From Pseudomonas sp. TH15 (GTDB lineage: Bacteria > Pseudomonadota > Gammaproteobacteria > Pseudomonadales > Pseudomonadaceae): 64,000 nucleotides of DNA. A model generated the notes under the pieces. It ran no database searches. It had not been told where the DNA came from and worked only from the letters and a program-made list of their open reading frames with translations. The translations under genes and the position numbers were made by a program. Where the stretch lies: NCBI RefSeq assembly GCF_016651105.1, contig NZ_JAEKEL010000001.1, positions 4,082,001 to 4,146,000 of the forward strand. Reading direction: 5' to 3'. Each line of letters starts with the position of its first letter. Positions within the stretch are counted from its first letter, which is position 1. Of the stretch, positions 1 to 8,687 are shown one piece after another.

Positions 1-8
1 AACTCAAT

Positions 9-275
9 ATGATTATTGCCGTGAGCGCTGTCGCATTGGTCGGCAACTATCTTTGGCAATCCCACGACTTGAGGCTTGGGCCTTATGAATATCAAGCGTC
101 GACGCCTGCACCATTGTCGAACCACGCACACTCAGGGGCTCGGCAGTTGGCCTTGAATGGCGCCAACAAGAAGTGTGCATCGTTCGGCAAGCAAATCGGT
201 GAGTTTGATGTGCAATCGCGCCAGCCGGGCGATCCGGCGAGTGAAACGGCCAGCGTGACGTTCGTTTGCAAGTGA
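9..275 (+). CDS. Small exported protein, possibly 5'-truncated by the window edge
   Basis: The reading frame encodes 88 residues from the first visible ATG. It opens with a hydrophobic stretch (IIAVSAVALVGNYLW) that could be a signal peptide or membrane anchor, followed by a polar domain with two cysteines, one near the middle and one next to the C-terminus, which could form a disulphide. No stop codon lies between the window edge and this ATG, so the true start could be upstream. I do not recognise the family. It is followed 66 bases later by a small lipoprotein gene in the same direction, suggesting a pair of small envelope proteins. Confidence 0.5.
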   Translation: MIIAVSAVALVGNYLWQSHDLRLGPYEYQASTPAPLSNHAHSGARQLALNGANKKCASFGKQIGEFDVQSRQPGDPASETASVTFVCK

Positions 276-341
276 TCGCCCTCAATGCCATCCGAGTCAG
301 TCCAAACCTATTGCTACCTTTGATTAATCGGCGGTGAAACC

Positions 342-626
342 ATGAAGATCCTGATTGTTGTTTTATTCGCGGCACTCTTGAGTGCCTGTGTAACGTCTGT
401 TCGTGACTGGTCCCGGCCAGGCGCAACGGCTGCTGAGCTCCAGCACGATCAAGCGCAGTGCCAGTACCAGGCAAAAGCGGCGACCGCGAGTTACCACTCG
501 ACACCGGCGGCCAACGATAAAACCCACGGCATGGGCAGTGCCGTCGGTGATGGCATCGTCATTGCGGAAAAACAGGTCGACCTGACCAACGATTGCATGC
601 GCCTCAAAGGCTACGACGGCCAGTAA
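342..626 (+). CDS. Small lipoprotein of unknown function
   Basis: This encodes 94 residues. A short type II signal peptide ends in the lipobox LLSAC at about residues 12-16, so the mature protein would be lipidated on Cys16 and anchored in the envelope. The mature part has two further cysteines, a glycine-rich centre (GMGSAVGDGIVIAEK) and the C-terminal segment DCMRLKGYDGQ, a pattern common in small Pseudomonas lipoproteins whose glycine stretch may pack on the membrane. No enzymatic motif is visible. It stands alone, downstream of another small exported protein and upstream of a 214-base gap before the efflux transporter. Confidence 0.65.
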   Translation: MKILIVVLFAALLSACVTSVRDWSRPGATAAELQHDQAQCQYQAKAATASYHSTPAANDKTHGMGSAVGDGIVIAEKQVDLTNDCMRLKGYDGQ

Positions 627-644
627 GCAGCGCACGACTCTGGG

Positions 645-674
645 CTGGATGAGTACTCCCATGCGCTCATCCAG
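645..674 (+). terminator. Hairpin downstream of the small lipoprotein gene
   Basis: The arms CTGGATGAG and CTCATCCAG are perfectly complementary around a 12-base loop. No clear T-run follows, so this may be a weak or factor-assisted terminator rather than a classical intrinsic one. Confidence 0.35.
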
Positions 675-840
675 AGTGTCGTTGCTGCGGGACAAGTGAG
701 GATTTTTTACGGTACAGTCGACCTCGAACCACCTGTCGTGTGATGCTTTTCGGCAATGGGTGAATCTTAAACCGACAGTTGGGCACCGATCGTCAGTGCA
801 TAAACGCAGACGATCATCGATAGAGTAATACGAACTTTAA

Positions 841-2025
841 ATGAGCAATTCTACGGCTACAACTAACGACAACTGGCACCCGGTCATTGCGCTGGCGCTG
901 GCTGCGTTTGTGTTCAATACCACCGAGTTTGTGCCGGTCGGTCTGTTGAGTTCGATCGGCAGCAGCTTCGACATGTCGACGGCTCAGGTCGGCCTGATGT
1001 TGACCATCTATGCGTGGGTGGTGTCCCTGACGTCGCTTCCCGTCATGTTGCTAACGCGTAACATCGAGCGGCGCAAGCTGTTGATCGTTCTGTTTGGGAT
1101 GTTCATTGCCAGTCACGTTCTGTCGAGTCTGGCTACAAGCTTCGGTGTCCTGTTGCTGAGCCGGATCGGCGTGGCGCTGTCGCATGCACTGTTCTGGTCC
1201 ATCACCGCGTCTTTGGCCGTGCGCCTTGCGCCACCGGGTAAGCAGGTCCAGGCGTTGGGCTTGCTGGCAACCGGTACTTCCCTGGCGATGGTGCTGGGGA
1301 TTCCCCTCGGCCGGTTGTTGGGCGAGGCCATGGGCTGGCGCACCACCTTTATCGTGATCGCTGTGTTGGCGGCAACGCTGGTGTTCTGGCTGGCCAGGGT
1401 CCTGCCGTTGTTACCCAGTCAGAACTCGGGCTCTCTCAGAAGCCTGCCCCTGTTGTTCAAGCGACCGGCACTGGTGGCAATCTATGCGCTGACGGCGTTG
1501 GTGGTGACCGCACAGTTCACGGCCTACAGCTACATCGAGCCCTTCGTTCAGGTGGTGGCCGGCTTGAGTGGCGATGTGGTGACCTTCATTCTTTTATTGT
1601 TCGGTGGCGCCGGTATTTTCGGGTCGCTGCTCTTCAGTTGGCTGCACCGCTATAGCCCGCAGCGCTTTCTGATCGTGAGCGTGGTGTTGCTCACATTGTG
1701 CCTGACGTTGCTGTTGCCATTGAGCGGCAAGGTCTCGTATCTGGGGACGCTGAGTCTGTTCTGGGGAATGGCGATCATGGGTTTTGGACTGGCGTTGCAG
1801 TCGAAGGTCCTGGTGCTGGCTCCGGACGCTACCGATGTGGCGATGGCGATGTTTTCCGGGATCTACAACATCGGCATTGGCGGCGGCGCATTGCTTGGCA
1901 GTTGGGTCGGCGGCCAGTTCGGTTTCGCATACATCGGGATCGTTGGCGGCATGCTGGCGGCATTGGCGCTGTCGTTCTACTGCCTGTCGATCTATCGATT
2001 GAAGAGCGGCGGGGCTGCGGTTTAA
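841..2025 (+). CDS. sotB: MFS sugar efflux transporter, SotB-like
   Basis: This 394-residue protein has about twelve hydrophobic segments and no signal peptide, matching the length and layout of the SotB/YdeA drug:H+ antiporter-1 subfamily, which exports sugars and related compounds across the inner membrane by proton exchange. The N-terminus carries the subfamily-like stretch FVFNTTEFVPVGLLSSI in TM1, and a loop with RNIERRKLL after TM2 corresponds to the MFS motif A region. The C-terminal half contains FSGIYNIGIGGGALLG, also typical of this group. The gene is monocistronic, with a 214-base upstream region. The LysR gene 175 bases downstream could regulate it, but that is only proximity. The exact substrate is unknown. 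Confidence 0.8.
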   Translation: MSNSTATTNDNWHPVIALALAAFVFNTTEFVPVGLLSSIGSSFDMSTAQVGLMLTIYAWVVSLTSLPVMLLTRNIERRKLLIVLFGMFIASHVLSSLATSFGVLLLSRIGVALSHALFWSITASLAVRLAPPGKQVQALGLLATGTSLAMVLGIPLGRLLGEAMGWRTTFIVIAVLAATLVFWLARVLPLLPSQNSGSLRSLPLLFKRPALVAIYALTALVVTAQFTAYSYIEPFVQVVAGLSGDVVTFILLLFGGAGIFGSLLFSWLHRYSPQRFLIVSVVLLTLCLTLLLPLSGKVSYLGTLSLFWGMAIMGFGLALQSKVLVLAPDATDVAMAMFSGIYNIGIGGGALLGSWVGGQFGFAYIGIVGGMLAALALSFYCLSIYRLKSGGAAV

Positions 2026-2200
2026 GCCGCCGTTGCTCGACGGCAAATCGATTTTCAGAGACGGCTCATAGACCTGCTCATCGCGTTATTGCGCATGTTG
2101 TTTTTATCGAGGATTGAAGGCCTCAACGTGAACCCGAGGCTGATTACCGCTCGGGAGATCGATGCTATCGTTCGTCAATAATGAGATGAATAGCGGAATC

Positions 2201-3127
2201 ATGAGTCGCATGAACACAAATCGTGATCAATTTCCCTTGCCCGAAGACCTCAAGGTCTTTCTGACCGTCATACAAAAAAATGGCTTTGCGAGTGCGGCCC
2301 AAGCGTTGGGATTTTCCCCTGCCTACATCAGCAAGCGTATTTCCATCCTTGAGTCGACGCTGTCTACCAAGTTGCTGCACCGCACAACACGCCGTATCGC
2401 ACTGACCGATGACGGCGAGCGGGTGCGGCGCTGGGCAGAGAAGTTGCTCGGGGACCTCGACGACTTTCTTGGCGAAATATCCCAGGCGCGGCATCAGCCC
2501 ACGGGCGCCCTGCATATTTGCAGCAGCTTCGGTTTTGGCCGCAATCACGTTGCCCCGGCGCTGTGCAAACTGTCGCAGACCTACCCCAGACTCGACATTC
2601 GTCTGGACGTGTTCGACCGGGTCGTCGATATCGTCGGTGAGGGCTTTGATCTGGAGATACGCGTGGGCGATGACCTGCCGGGTCAGCACCTGGGGCGCAA
2701 ACTGGTGAGCAATCGGCGGGTGTTGTGTGCGACGCCGGATTATCTGAAGCGCAGGGGCATGCCGCGCTCACTCGATGACCTGAAAGAGCATGATTGCCTG
2801 GTACTGAAAGAGCGCGATAACGCTTTCGGCGTGTGGACTCTGGCAAAGGATGATCAGGAAGAATCGGTGCGTGTCAGCGGCCCTTTGTCCTCTAACAATG
2901 GCGAGATCGTCCTCGAATGGGCATTGACCGGCGGCGGGATCCTGTTGAGGTCGATGTGGGACGTCAAACCGATGCTGGAACAAGGCCGGCTGGTGCAGGT
3001 GCTTCACGAATATTCGCAGAGTGCCAACGTGTGGGCGGTCTACCCGACGCGGCTCAGCCAGTCGGCAAAACTGCGGGTCTGCGTCGAGTTTCTCGAAGAG
3101 TATTTTCGCGATCTTTCTGTGGACTGA
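2201..3127 (+). CDS. LysR-family regulator, DmlR-like
   Basis: The protein has an N-terminal winged helix-turn-helix (LKVFLTVIQKNGFASAAQAL, then SPAYISKRISILE) and a C-terminal effector-binding domain with the usual LysR landmarks, for example GALHICSSFGFGRNHVAPAL. The 308-residue length from ATG 2201 is normal; an in-frame ATG at 2162 would add 13 unlikely residues and one at 2210 is also possible. The sequence resembles the DmlR subgroup, which in E. coli controls D-malate dehydrogenase. It lies convergent with a leuD/leuC-like pair that handles branched hydroxy-diacids or related acids, so it plausibly regulates that pair in response to a dicarboxylic acid. This link is inferred from position. 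Confidence 0.8.
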   Translation: MSRMNTNRDQFPLPEDLKVFLTVIQKNGFASAAQALGFSPAYISKRISILESTLSTKLLHRTTRRIALTDDGERVRRWAEKLLGDLDDFLGEISQARHQPTGALHICSSFGFGRNHVAPALCKLSQTYPRLDIRLDVFDRVVDIVGEGFDLEIRVGDDLPGQHLGRKLVSNRRVLCATPDYLKRRGMPRSLDDLKEHDCLVLKERDNAFGVWTLAKDDQEESVRVSGPLSSNNGEIVLEWALTGGGILLRSMWDVKPMLEQGRLVQVLHEYSQSANVWAVYPTRLSQSAKLRVCVEFLEEYFRDLSVD

Positions 3128-3179
3128 GGCGGGGGCGGCAGATCGAACAACTGATCCACCGCCAATACCCTGCGTGCAG

Positions 3180-3791
3180 TTACAGCCAGGGATTTTCCGC
3201 CAGGTGTCGAGCTTCAAAATGGCGAATTTGTTCTGCACGTTGCAGCGTGGTGCCGATGGCATCGAGGCCGAGCAGCAGCGACTGTTTGCGCAACTGCTCG
3301 ATTTCGAACGCAATCACTGAGCCGTTGGCCAGGTGGATGGTCTGCTCGGGCAAGTTGACGCTGATCGTTGCCGTTGCGGCGACGCTGACAAGCCGGGCAA
3401 TCTGGCTGAACTGCGCCTCAGACAGTTGAATGGCCAGTACGCCATTGCGCTGGCAGTTGTCGTAAAAAATGCCGGCGAAACGGGTGCCGATCAGCGCCCG
3501 GATACCCACCTGCTTCAAACCCCAAACGGCGTGCTCGCGACTCGAACCGCAACCAAAATTAGGCCCGACCACCAAGAACGCCGCGTCGCTCCAGGCCGAT
3601 TGGTTGAGGATGAAGGCCGGATTCGGCGCCCCTGATTCGAGGAACCTCAAATCAAAAAACAGGCCTTTGTCCAATCCCTGGCGATCAATGCCCTTGAGGA
3701 ATTGCTTGGGCATGATCACGTCGGTGTCGATGTTGGCCGCCAGCATCGGCGCAGCTTTACCGCTGACTTGAGTGAAGGGTTGCAGGCTCAT
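3180..3791 (-). CDS. leuD: Isopropylmalate isomerase-type hydratase, small subunit
   Basis: The 203-residue product is the swivel-domain subunit of an aconitase-family isomerase. Recognisable elements are NIDTDVIMPKQFLKGIDR near the N-terminus and FGCGSSREHAVW, the substrate-binding GSSREH motif. It overlaps the upstream large-subunit gene by four bases (ATGA at 3788-3791), so the two are translationally coupled and should form one heterodimeric enzyme. In the leucine pathway this enzyme isomerises 2- to 3-isopropylmalate. Here there is no leuB next door and a DmlR-like regulator is adjacent, so a catabolic role on citramalate, dimethylmalate or a similar acid is equally possible. Confidence 0.85.
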   Translation of the reverse strand: MSLQPFTQVSGKAAPMLAANIDTDVIMPKQFLKGIDRQGLDKGLFFDLRFLESGAPNPAFILNQSAWSDAAFLVVGPNFGCGSSREHAVWGLKQVGIRALIGTRFAGIFYDNCQRNGVLAIQLSEAQFSQIARLVSVAATATISVNLPEQTIHLANGSVIAFEIEQLRKQSLLLGLDAIGTTLQRAEQIRHFEARHLAENPWL

Positions 3792-5209
3792 GCGCGGTCT
3801 CCAAAGTGACGAATGTCGGTCAGGCGCCCGGTGATGGCGGCCGCAGCGACCATCGCCGGGCTCATCAGATGGGTGCGGGCGCCGGCGCCCTGCCGGCCTT
3901 CGAAATTGCGGTTGGTGCTGGAAGCGCAGCGGTCGCCTGGGGCCAGCACATCGTCATTCATTGCCAGGCACATCGAGCAGCCGGACTGGCGCCATTCGAA
4001 CCCGGCATCGATAAAGATCGCCGCCAGGCCTTCGGCTTCGGCCTGATCGCGCACCTCCGTTGAGCCCGGCACAATCATCGCCCGCACATGGCTGGCGACG
4101 TGTTTGCCGCGCACCACGCTGGCGGCATCGCGCAGATCTTCGATGCGGGCGTTGGTGCAGGAGCCGATAAAGGCATGGCTGATGACGATCTCGCTCAGCG
4201 GCATGCCGGCCTCCAGGCCCATGTAGTTCAGGGCGCGGCGCATGTCCTGGCGCAGGATCAGGTCGCTGACGGCTTGCGGGTCCGGGACCCGCGCGCCGAT
4301 GGGCGAGGCCTGGTCCGGGCTGGTGCCCCAGGTGACCATCGGTTCCAGAGTGCTGGCATCCAGTTCAACTTCGCAGTCAAACTGCGCGCCCGCATCCGTG
4401 TGCAGGGTGCGCCACTTCTCCACCGCGCGATCCCACACCTTACCTTTGGGTGCCCGGGGTTTGTCCTTGAGGTAGGCGAAGACTTTCTCGTCCGGCGCCA
4501 TGAAGGCGCCGCGGGCACCGGCCTCGACCGCCATGTTGCAGATGGTCATGCGCGCTTCGACGCTTAAGGCATCGATGGTCGAGCCGCGAAATTCTATGGC
4601 ATACCCAGTGGCGCCGGATGCGCCGATCTGGCCGATCAGCGCCATGATCACGTCCTTGGAAGTCAGCCCGGTGGCCAGTTCGCCGTTCACGGTCACGCGC
4701 ATGCTTTTCAGGCGTTTGTAGACCAAGGTCTGGGACGCCAGCAGGTGTTCGATCTCCGAGGTACCGATGCCGAAACCGAAGGCCCCGAGGGCGCCGTAAG
4801 TGGTGGTGTGACTGTCGCCCGCGGCGATCACCATGCCCGGCAGGATAAAACCCTGCTCCGGGGCGATTACGTGTTCGATGCCCTGGCGCTTGTCGAGGAT
4901 GTCGAGCAGTTCGATGCCGAAGTCCCGGCAGTTTTCCGCCAGGTACGACACCTGCCGCGCACCGCCGGCATCCGGCATCGCGGCGATACGCACCGGCGCC
5001 GTCGGGTTGACGTGATCGACCACCGCCAGTGCGGTTTCCGGGCGCCAGACATTGCGTTTGGCCTCGCGCAGACCGCTGAAGGCTTGAGGGCTGGTGTATT
5101 CGTTGATGACCTGGCGATCGATATACAACAGGACATGGCCCTGATCATCGAGCGGGCAGACAGTGTGGCTATCGATGTGCTTCTGGTAGAGCGTTCTGGG
5201 ACTGTTCAT
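3788..5209 (-). CDS. leuC: Isopropylmalate isomerase-type hydratase, large subunit
   Basis: This 473-residue protein has the full aconitase-family large-subunit layout. It shows AAGDSHTTTYGALGAFGFGI, the first iron-sulfur cysteine in IGSCTNARIEDLRDAA and the paired cysteines in CSMCLAMN, so it should carry a 4Fe-4S cluster. It is the first gene of a two-gene operon with leuD. The N-terminus and several central stretches differ from what I recall of housekeeping Pseudomonas LeuC, suggesting a paralogue rather than the main leucine-biosynthesis copy, though the genome's other leuC is not in this window. The substrate is therefore uncertain; the hydro-lyase or isomerase chemistry is secure. Confidence 0.85.
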   Translation of the reverse strand: MNSPRTLYQKHIDSHTVCPLDDQGHVLLYIDRQVINEYTSPQAFSGLREAKRNVWRPETALAVVDHVNPTAPVRIAAMPDAGGARQVSYLAENCRDFGIELLDILDKRQGIEHVIAPEQGFILPGMVIAAGDSHTTTYGALGAFGFGIGTSEIEHLLASQTLVYKRLKSMRVTVNGELATGLTSKDVIMALIGQIGASGATGYAIEFRGSTIDALSVEARMTICNMAVEAGARGAFMAPDEKVFAYLKDKPRAPKGKVWDRAVEKWRTLHTDAGAQFDCEVELDASTLEPMVTWGTSPDQASPIGARVPDPQAVSDLILRQDMRRALNYMGLEAGMPLSEIVISHAFIGSCTNARIEDLRDAASVVRGKHVASHVRAMIVPGSTEVRDQAEAEGLAAIFIDAGFEWRQSGCSMCLAMNDDVLAPGDRCASSTNRNFEGRQGAGARTHLMSPAMVAAAAITGRLTDIRHFGDRA

Positions 5210-5407
5210 GAAGTGGGCTCTTTCAGGGTCTTGTGCAAGATGTCTTGTGCGAGATCAGGGGTCACTTATGAACAGCATATTCATCTCGAATGCTTCATCA
5301 AGAGCAGTAAAGCGAAGGCGTTGCGCACGTATCGTGAACAATTAAATGCACTGAGCAGGTGAGCAGGGCGCAGAGCTCGAAATTCAGGGCACCGCGCTCA
5401 AAAATAC

Positions 5408-5424
5408 GAATGCGAATACATATC
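5408..5424. promoter_or_regulatory. Possible Fur box upstream of the siderophore receptor
   Basis: The stretch GAATGCGAATACATATC reads as three degenerate copies of the hexamer unit GATAAT / ATTATC that makes up Fur boxes. It lies 86 bases ahead of a TonB-dependent receptor start, where iron control is expected. The match is imperfect. The rest of the 300-base divergent gap (5210-5509) between leuC and the receptor shows no other feature. Confidence 0.35.
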
Positions 5425-5509
5425 AAATGCTAGCGAGTTGCTATACCATGCGCCGCGATTTGTTGGCTCGTATGCCATCCCTTTTGGCTCTTTTCACAAG
5501 GTTTCCTAG

Positions 5510-7635
5510 ATGCGTCGTACTCTGGTCTCTATGTGTGTGCTTCAGGCGTTTTCCGCTTCCTCTTGGGCTGAACAAGCCAGCCCTGACCAAGCCAGCCTGG
5601 AATTGCAGGCAACCGACATTGTCGGCATTGCAGACTATGAGACCGCGCTAGGGCCGGTGACCGGGTATCGAGCGACCCGTTCGGCCAGCGCAACACGCAC
5701 CGACACCTCCATTCACGAAACCCCTCAGTCCATCAGCGTAGTGACCAAAGACGCCGTTGAGGACATCAGCGCCACCCGTTTGCAGGACGCCCTCGATTAC
5801 GCCGGCGGGGTCGGGCGTGCCAACAATTTCGGGGGCAGGGCCTGACCACCTTCACGGTGCGCGGCTTCACCACCGGCGAGTTTTATCGCAACGGTTTCCC
5901 GATCAATCGCGGTTACCCGAACATGCCTGACGCCAACACCATCGAACGCCTGGAAGTGCTGCGCGGGCCGGCGACCATGCTCTATGGCCGCGGCGATCCG
6001 GGCGGCACGTTCAACGTGGTTTCCAAACAGCCTCTGGCCGTACCGACTGTGACACTGGGTAGCCAACTCGATGATCAGGGGATGCAGCGCGCAACGCTGG
6101 ACGCCTCCGGCCCGCTGGATGAAGAAGGGCGTCTGGCCTATCGCCTGAATGTAGTGGGAGAGGGTGGCGACACCTTCCGTGATCACGTCGAAACCGAGCG
6201 CTACGGCGTGACGCCGGTGCTGAGCTGGCAGGCCACCGACGACACCAGGATAACGTTCGAAGGTGATTTCATGCGCAACAATCACCCGCTGGACCGCGGT
6301 GTGACGCGCTATGCCAAACAAAACGGCACGGCGTCCCGTGACACCTTCTTCGGTGAAAAAGACGTCGGCAAGTTGCACAACGACAACAACATGGCGCAGT
6401 TGCGTTTTGAGCACCTGCTCAATGACAACTGGACGTTGGGTGGCGGATTCCAATGGCTGGACGGGTCGTTGCAAGGCAATGCCATCGAAGCCAATGGTAT
6501 CGCCGCCGACGGACGCACCCTGGGCCGCAACTTCAACTATCGCAAGCTGGAGTGGACCGACAAGGATACCCAGCTCAACCTCACTGGGCACTTCACCCTC
6601 GGCGGTTTCGATCACACGCTGCTCACTGGCGTCGAATACGAGGATTACGACTACAAGTCGATCATCCAGCGCTCCAGCGGTGCGGTCAGTGCGTATCCGA
6701 TCGATATCTTCAACCCGGTGTATGGTCAGCCGCGTCCAGCCTTGACCCGAACCCCGACCCACGACAAAGAAAACCTCAAGACCTACGCTGCGTTCGTCCA
6801 GGATCAAGTGGCCCTGACCGAGCGTTTGAAAGTCCTGGCGGGCGCACGTTTCGAGCGCTTTGAGCATGACTACGAAACGTATGTGCCAGGCAGCAAAAAC
6901 TGGCAGGCCAGCGACAATGCGGTGACGCCACGCATCGGGCTGACCTACGACCTGACAGACACCGTAGCGATTTACGCCGACACCGCACGCTCGTTCAAGC
7001 CCAATACCGGTGCCAGCCGCGAGGGCGGTGGGTTTGAGCCGGAAAAGGGCAAATCCTATGAACTGGGCGTCAAGTGGCAAGCGCTGGACAACCAACTGAG
7101 CGTCGATGCCGCGATCTATCAGATTGAAAAGCGCAATGTGCTCACCACCGATCCTGTCGATTCGACCTTCAGTGTCGCTGCCGGTGAAGTGCGCAGCCGT
7201 GGTTTCGACCTCAACGTTGCTGGCAACCTGACGCCGCAATGGCGCGTGATCGGCGGCTACGCCTACGTCGATGCCGAAGTGACCAAGGACAATGTCATCA
7301 AGTCCGGCACTCGTCTGATGAACATTCCGCAAAACAGCTTCAGCCTGCTCAACGTTTACGAGTTTCAGGATGGCGCACTCAGAGGATTGGGGCTTGGCAC
7401 GGGGCTGAAATACGTCGATGAGCGTGCCGGGCAAACGGCGAACACTGCGTTCTCGATGGGCAGCTACACCGTTGTCGACCTGCTCAGCTACTACAAGGTC
7501 AACGACAAGGTCAGGCTCAACCTTGATGTGAAAAACGTTGGCAACGCGGACTATGAGGAGGGCGCTTTCGGCAACGTCTACGCCTATCCGGGGGCGCCGC
7601 GTACGGTGCAGGTCGGTATTTCCTACACCCTGTAA
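5510..7635 (+). pseudogene. TonB-dependent siderophore receptor, disrupted by a frameshift
   Basis: The first 111 residues (signal peptide, then the start of the plug: HETPQSISVVTKDAVEDI) are read from 5510, but the frame stops at 5843-5845. The receptor continues without a gap one frame back: TTFTVRGF, a typical plug motif, then IERLEVLRGPATMLYGRGDP, and a 22-strand-type barrel ending in VQVGISYTL. Restoring one base near 5828-5838 (GGGGGCAGGGCCTGACC, probably lacking one C) joins the two parts into a 708-residue receptor of normal length. The family imports ferric siderophores across the outer membrane using TonB energy. There is no N-terminal signalling (STN) domain, so no sigma/anti-sigma control is expected. 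This is either a true phase-off or pseudogene, or a sequencing error. Confidence 0.8.
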
Positions 7636-7649
7636 AGTTGCTTGGGGTT

Positions 7650-7679
7650 ATGGCGCGGAACAGCCATGTTCTGCGCCAT
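7650..7679 (+). terminator. Hairpin after the siderophore receptor
   Basis: ATGGCGC and GCGCCAT plus inner GAAC/GTTC arms form an 11-pair stem with one mismatch, 15 bases after the receptor stop. There is no strong T-run, so termination efficiency is uncertain. The remaining gap to the GntR gene holds a candidate operator at 7896-7917. Confidence 0.4.
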
Positions 7680-7895
7680 ATCTCCTGACGCTGCCATTTG
7701 TTCAAGCAGCGATGGGTATTGTTACGCGCTACCGTTCTGCACCTTTCTGGCGCTCGCAATGAGCAATCAAGTAGCAATTGTCGCGTTGGCTGCCAGAGCA
7801 TCCGATGCATCATCCCCAGCAATATTTCCCCGATCTCATTTCAAATCAGTCGCTTGAGCTATTCCGACGCAATCTGGCACGCATTCTGCTTTTTC

Positions 7896-7917
7896 GTATC
7901 CGTGGATAATTGGATAC
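7896..7917. promoter_or_regulatory. Candidate operator of the GntR regulator
   Basis: A perfect GTATCC/GGATAC inverted repeat with a ten-base spacer sits 23 bases before the predicted GntR start at 7940. FCD-type GntR regulators commonly bind short palindromes at their own promoters, so autoregulation is plausible. The spacer is longer than typical FadR-type sites. Confidence 0.35.
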
Positions 7918-7939
7918 AAAAATTCAAAAGGCGATGTCA

Positions 7940-8608
7940 ATGACGTTTGTCCCTGTCTATACCGAGCGTCAACCCATCACCGCGGAGGAGGAGGCTTACA
8001 ACTTTCTCCTGGAAGCCATTTGCAAGGGCCGTTACCGAACCGGCGAAAGACTGATCGCCGAGGACATTGCGGGTGAAATCGGCATGAGCCGAATGCCGGT
8101 GCGCGAAGCTTTTCGGCGCCTGGATGCCGAGGGTTTGGTGATTCTGCGGCCCAATCGTGGCGCCATAGTCCGAGGTTTGAATATCGAGGAAATGCGTGAG
8201 GTCTTCGAAATGCGCAGCGCCCTCGAAGGCCTGGCGATCCGGGTGGCCGTACCCAAAATCACTGAGCGTCAGTTCAGCCATCTGGAGCGCCTGCTGGATG
8301 AAATGGACGACTACCGTGAAGACGGCGCCGAGTGGGTCAGTCGCCATCGCGCCTTCCATGAGTACCTGTGCAGCCTGAGTGAGCGCCCTCGATTACTCAA
8401 GCAGATCAGTGCGCTTTATTCGCTGATCGAGGCGCCGATGCGCCTTTGGTTGCAACACGTGGAAAAACCGCTGAGTGCGCGTCAGGAACACGCGGTGATC
8501 CTCGACGCCATTCGCGCGGGCGATGCAGCCAAAGCAGAAGTGGTGGTGCGTGAGCACATCGAAGGCACGGTTCCCGAGTTGATCAAGTTTCTGCAAACAG
8601 AAAAATAA
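7940..8608 (+). CDS. GntR-family (FCD) transcriptional regulator
   Basis: The product of 222 residues has a winged helix-turn-helix (YRTGERLIAEDIAGEIG followed by MSRMPVREAFRRLDAEGLV) and an all-helical FCD ligand domain with metal-site-like histidines in HRAFHEYLCSL and EHIEG. ATG 7940 was chosen because AAAGGCG lies eight bases upstream; ATG 7934 and 7910 are alternatives. FCD regulators are usually repressors released by small carboxylates or amino acids. The gene directly precedes the amino-acid ABC operon in the same direction, so it likely controls import and processing of that substrate. Confidence 0.8.
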   Translation: MTFVPVYTERQPITAEEEAYNFLLEAICKGRYRTGERLIAEDIAGEIGMSRMPVREAFRRLDAEGLVILRPNRGAIVRGLNIEEMREVFEMRSALEGLAIRVAVPKITERQFSHLERLLDEMDDYREDGAEWVSRHRAFHEYLCSLSERPRLLKQISALYSLIEAPMRLWLQHVEKPLSARQEHAVILDAIRAGDAAKAEVVVREHIEGTVPELIKFLQTEK

Positions 8609-8687
8609 TTGTAGAGCGGGCCATGAGCCTGCCGGTGTTTTGACTTTGAGTACTGCCCCGTTACTAACCGAACTGGAGTGTCTGGTC

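Noticed and set aside
5797..7434. Long open frame on the minus strand opposite the siderophore receptor
   Set aside because: It is a mirror frame of the GC-rich receptor gene. It has no ribosome-binding site or recognisable domain, and the plus strand encodes a clear TonB receptor.
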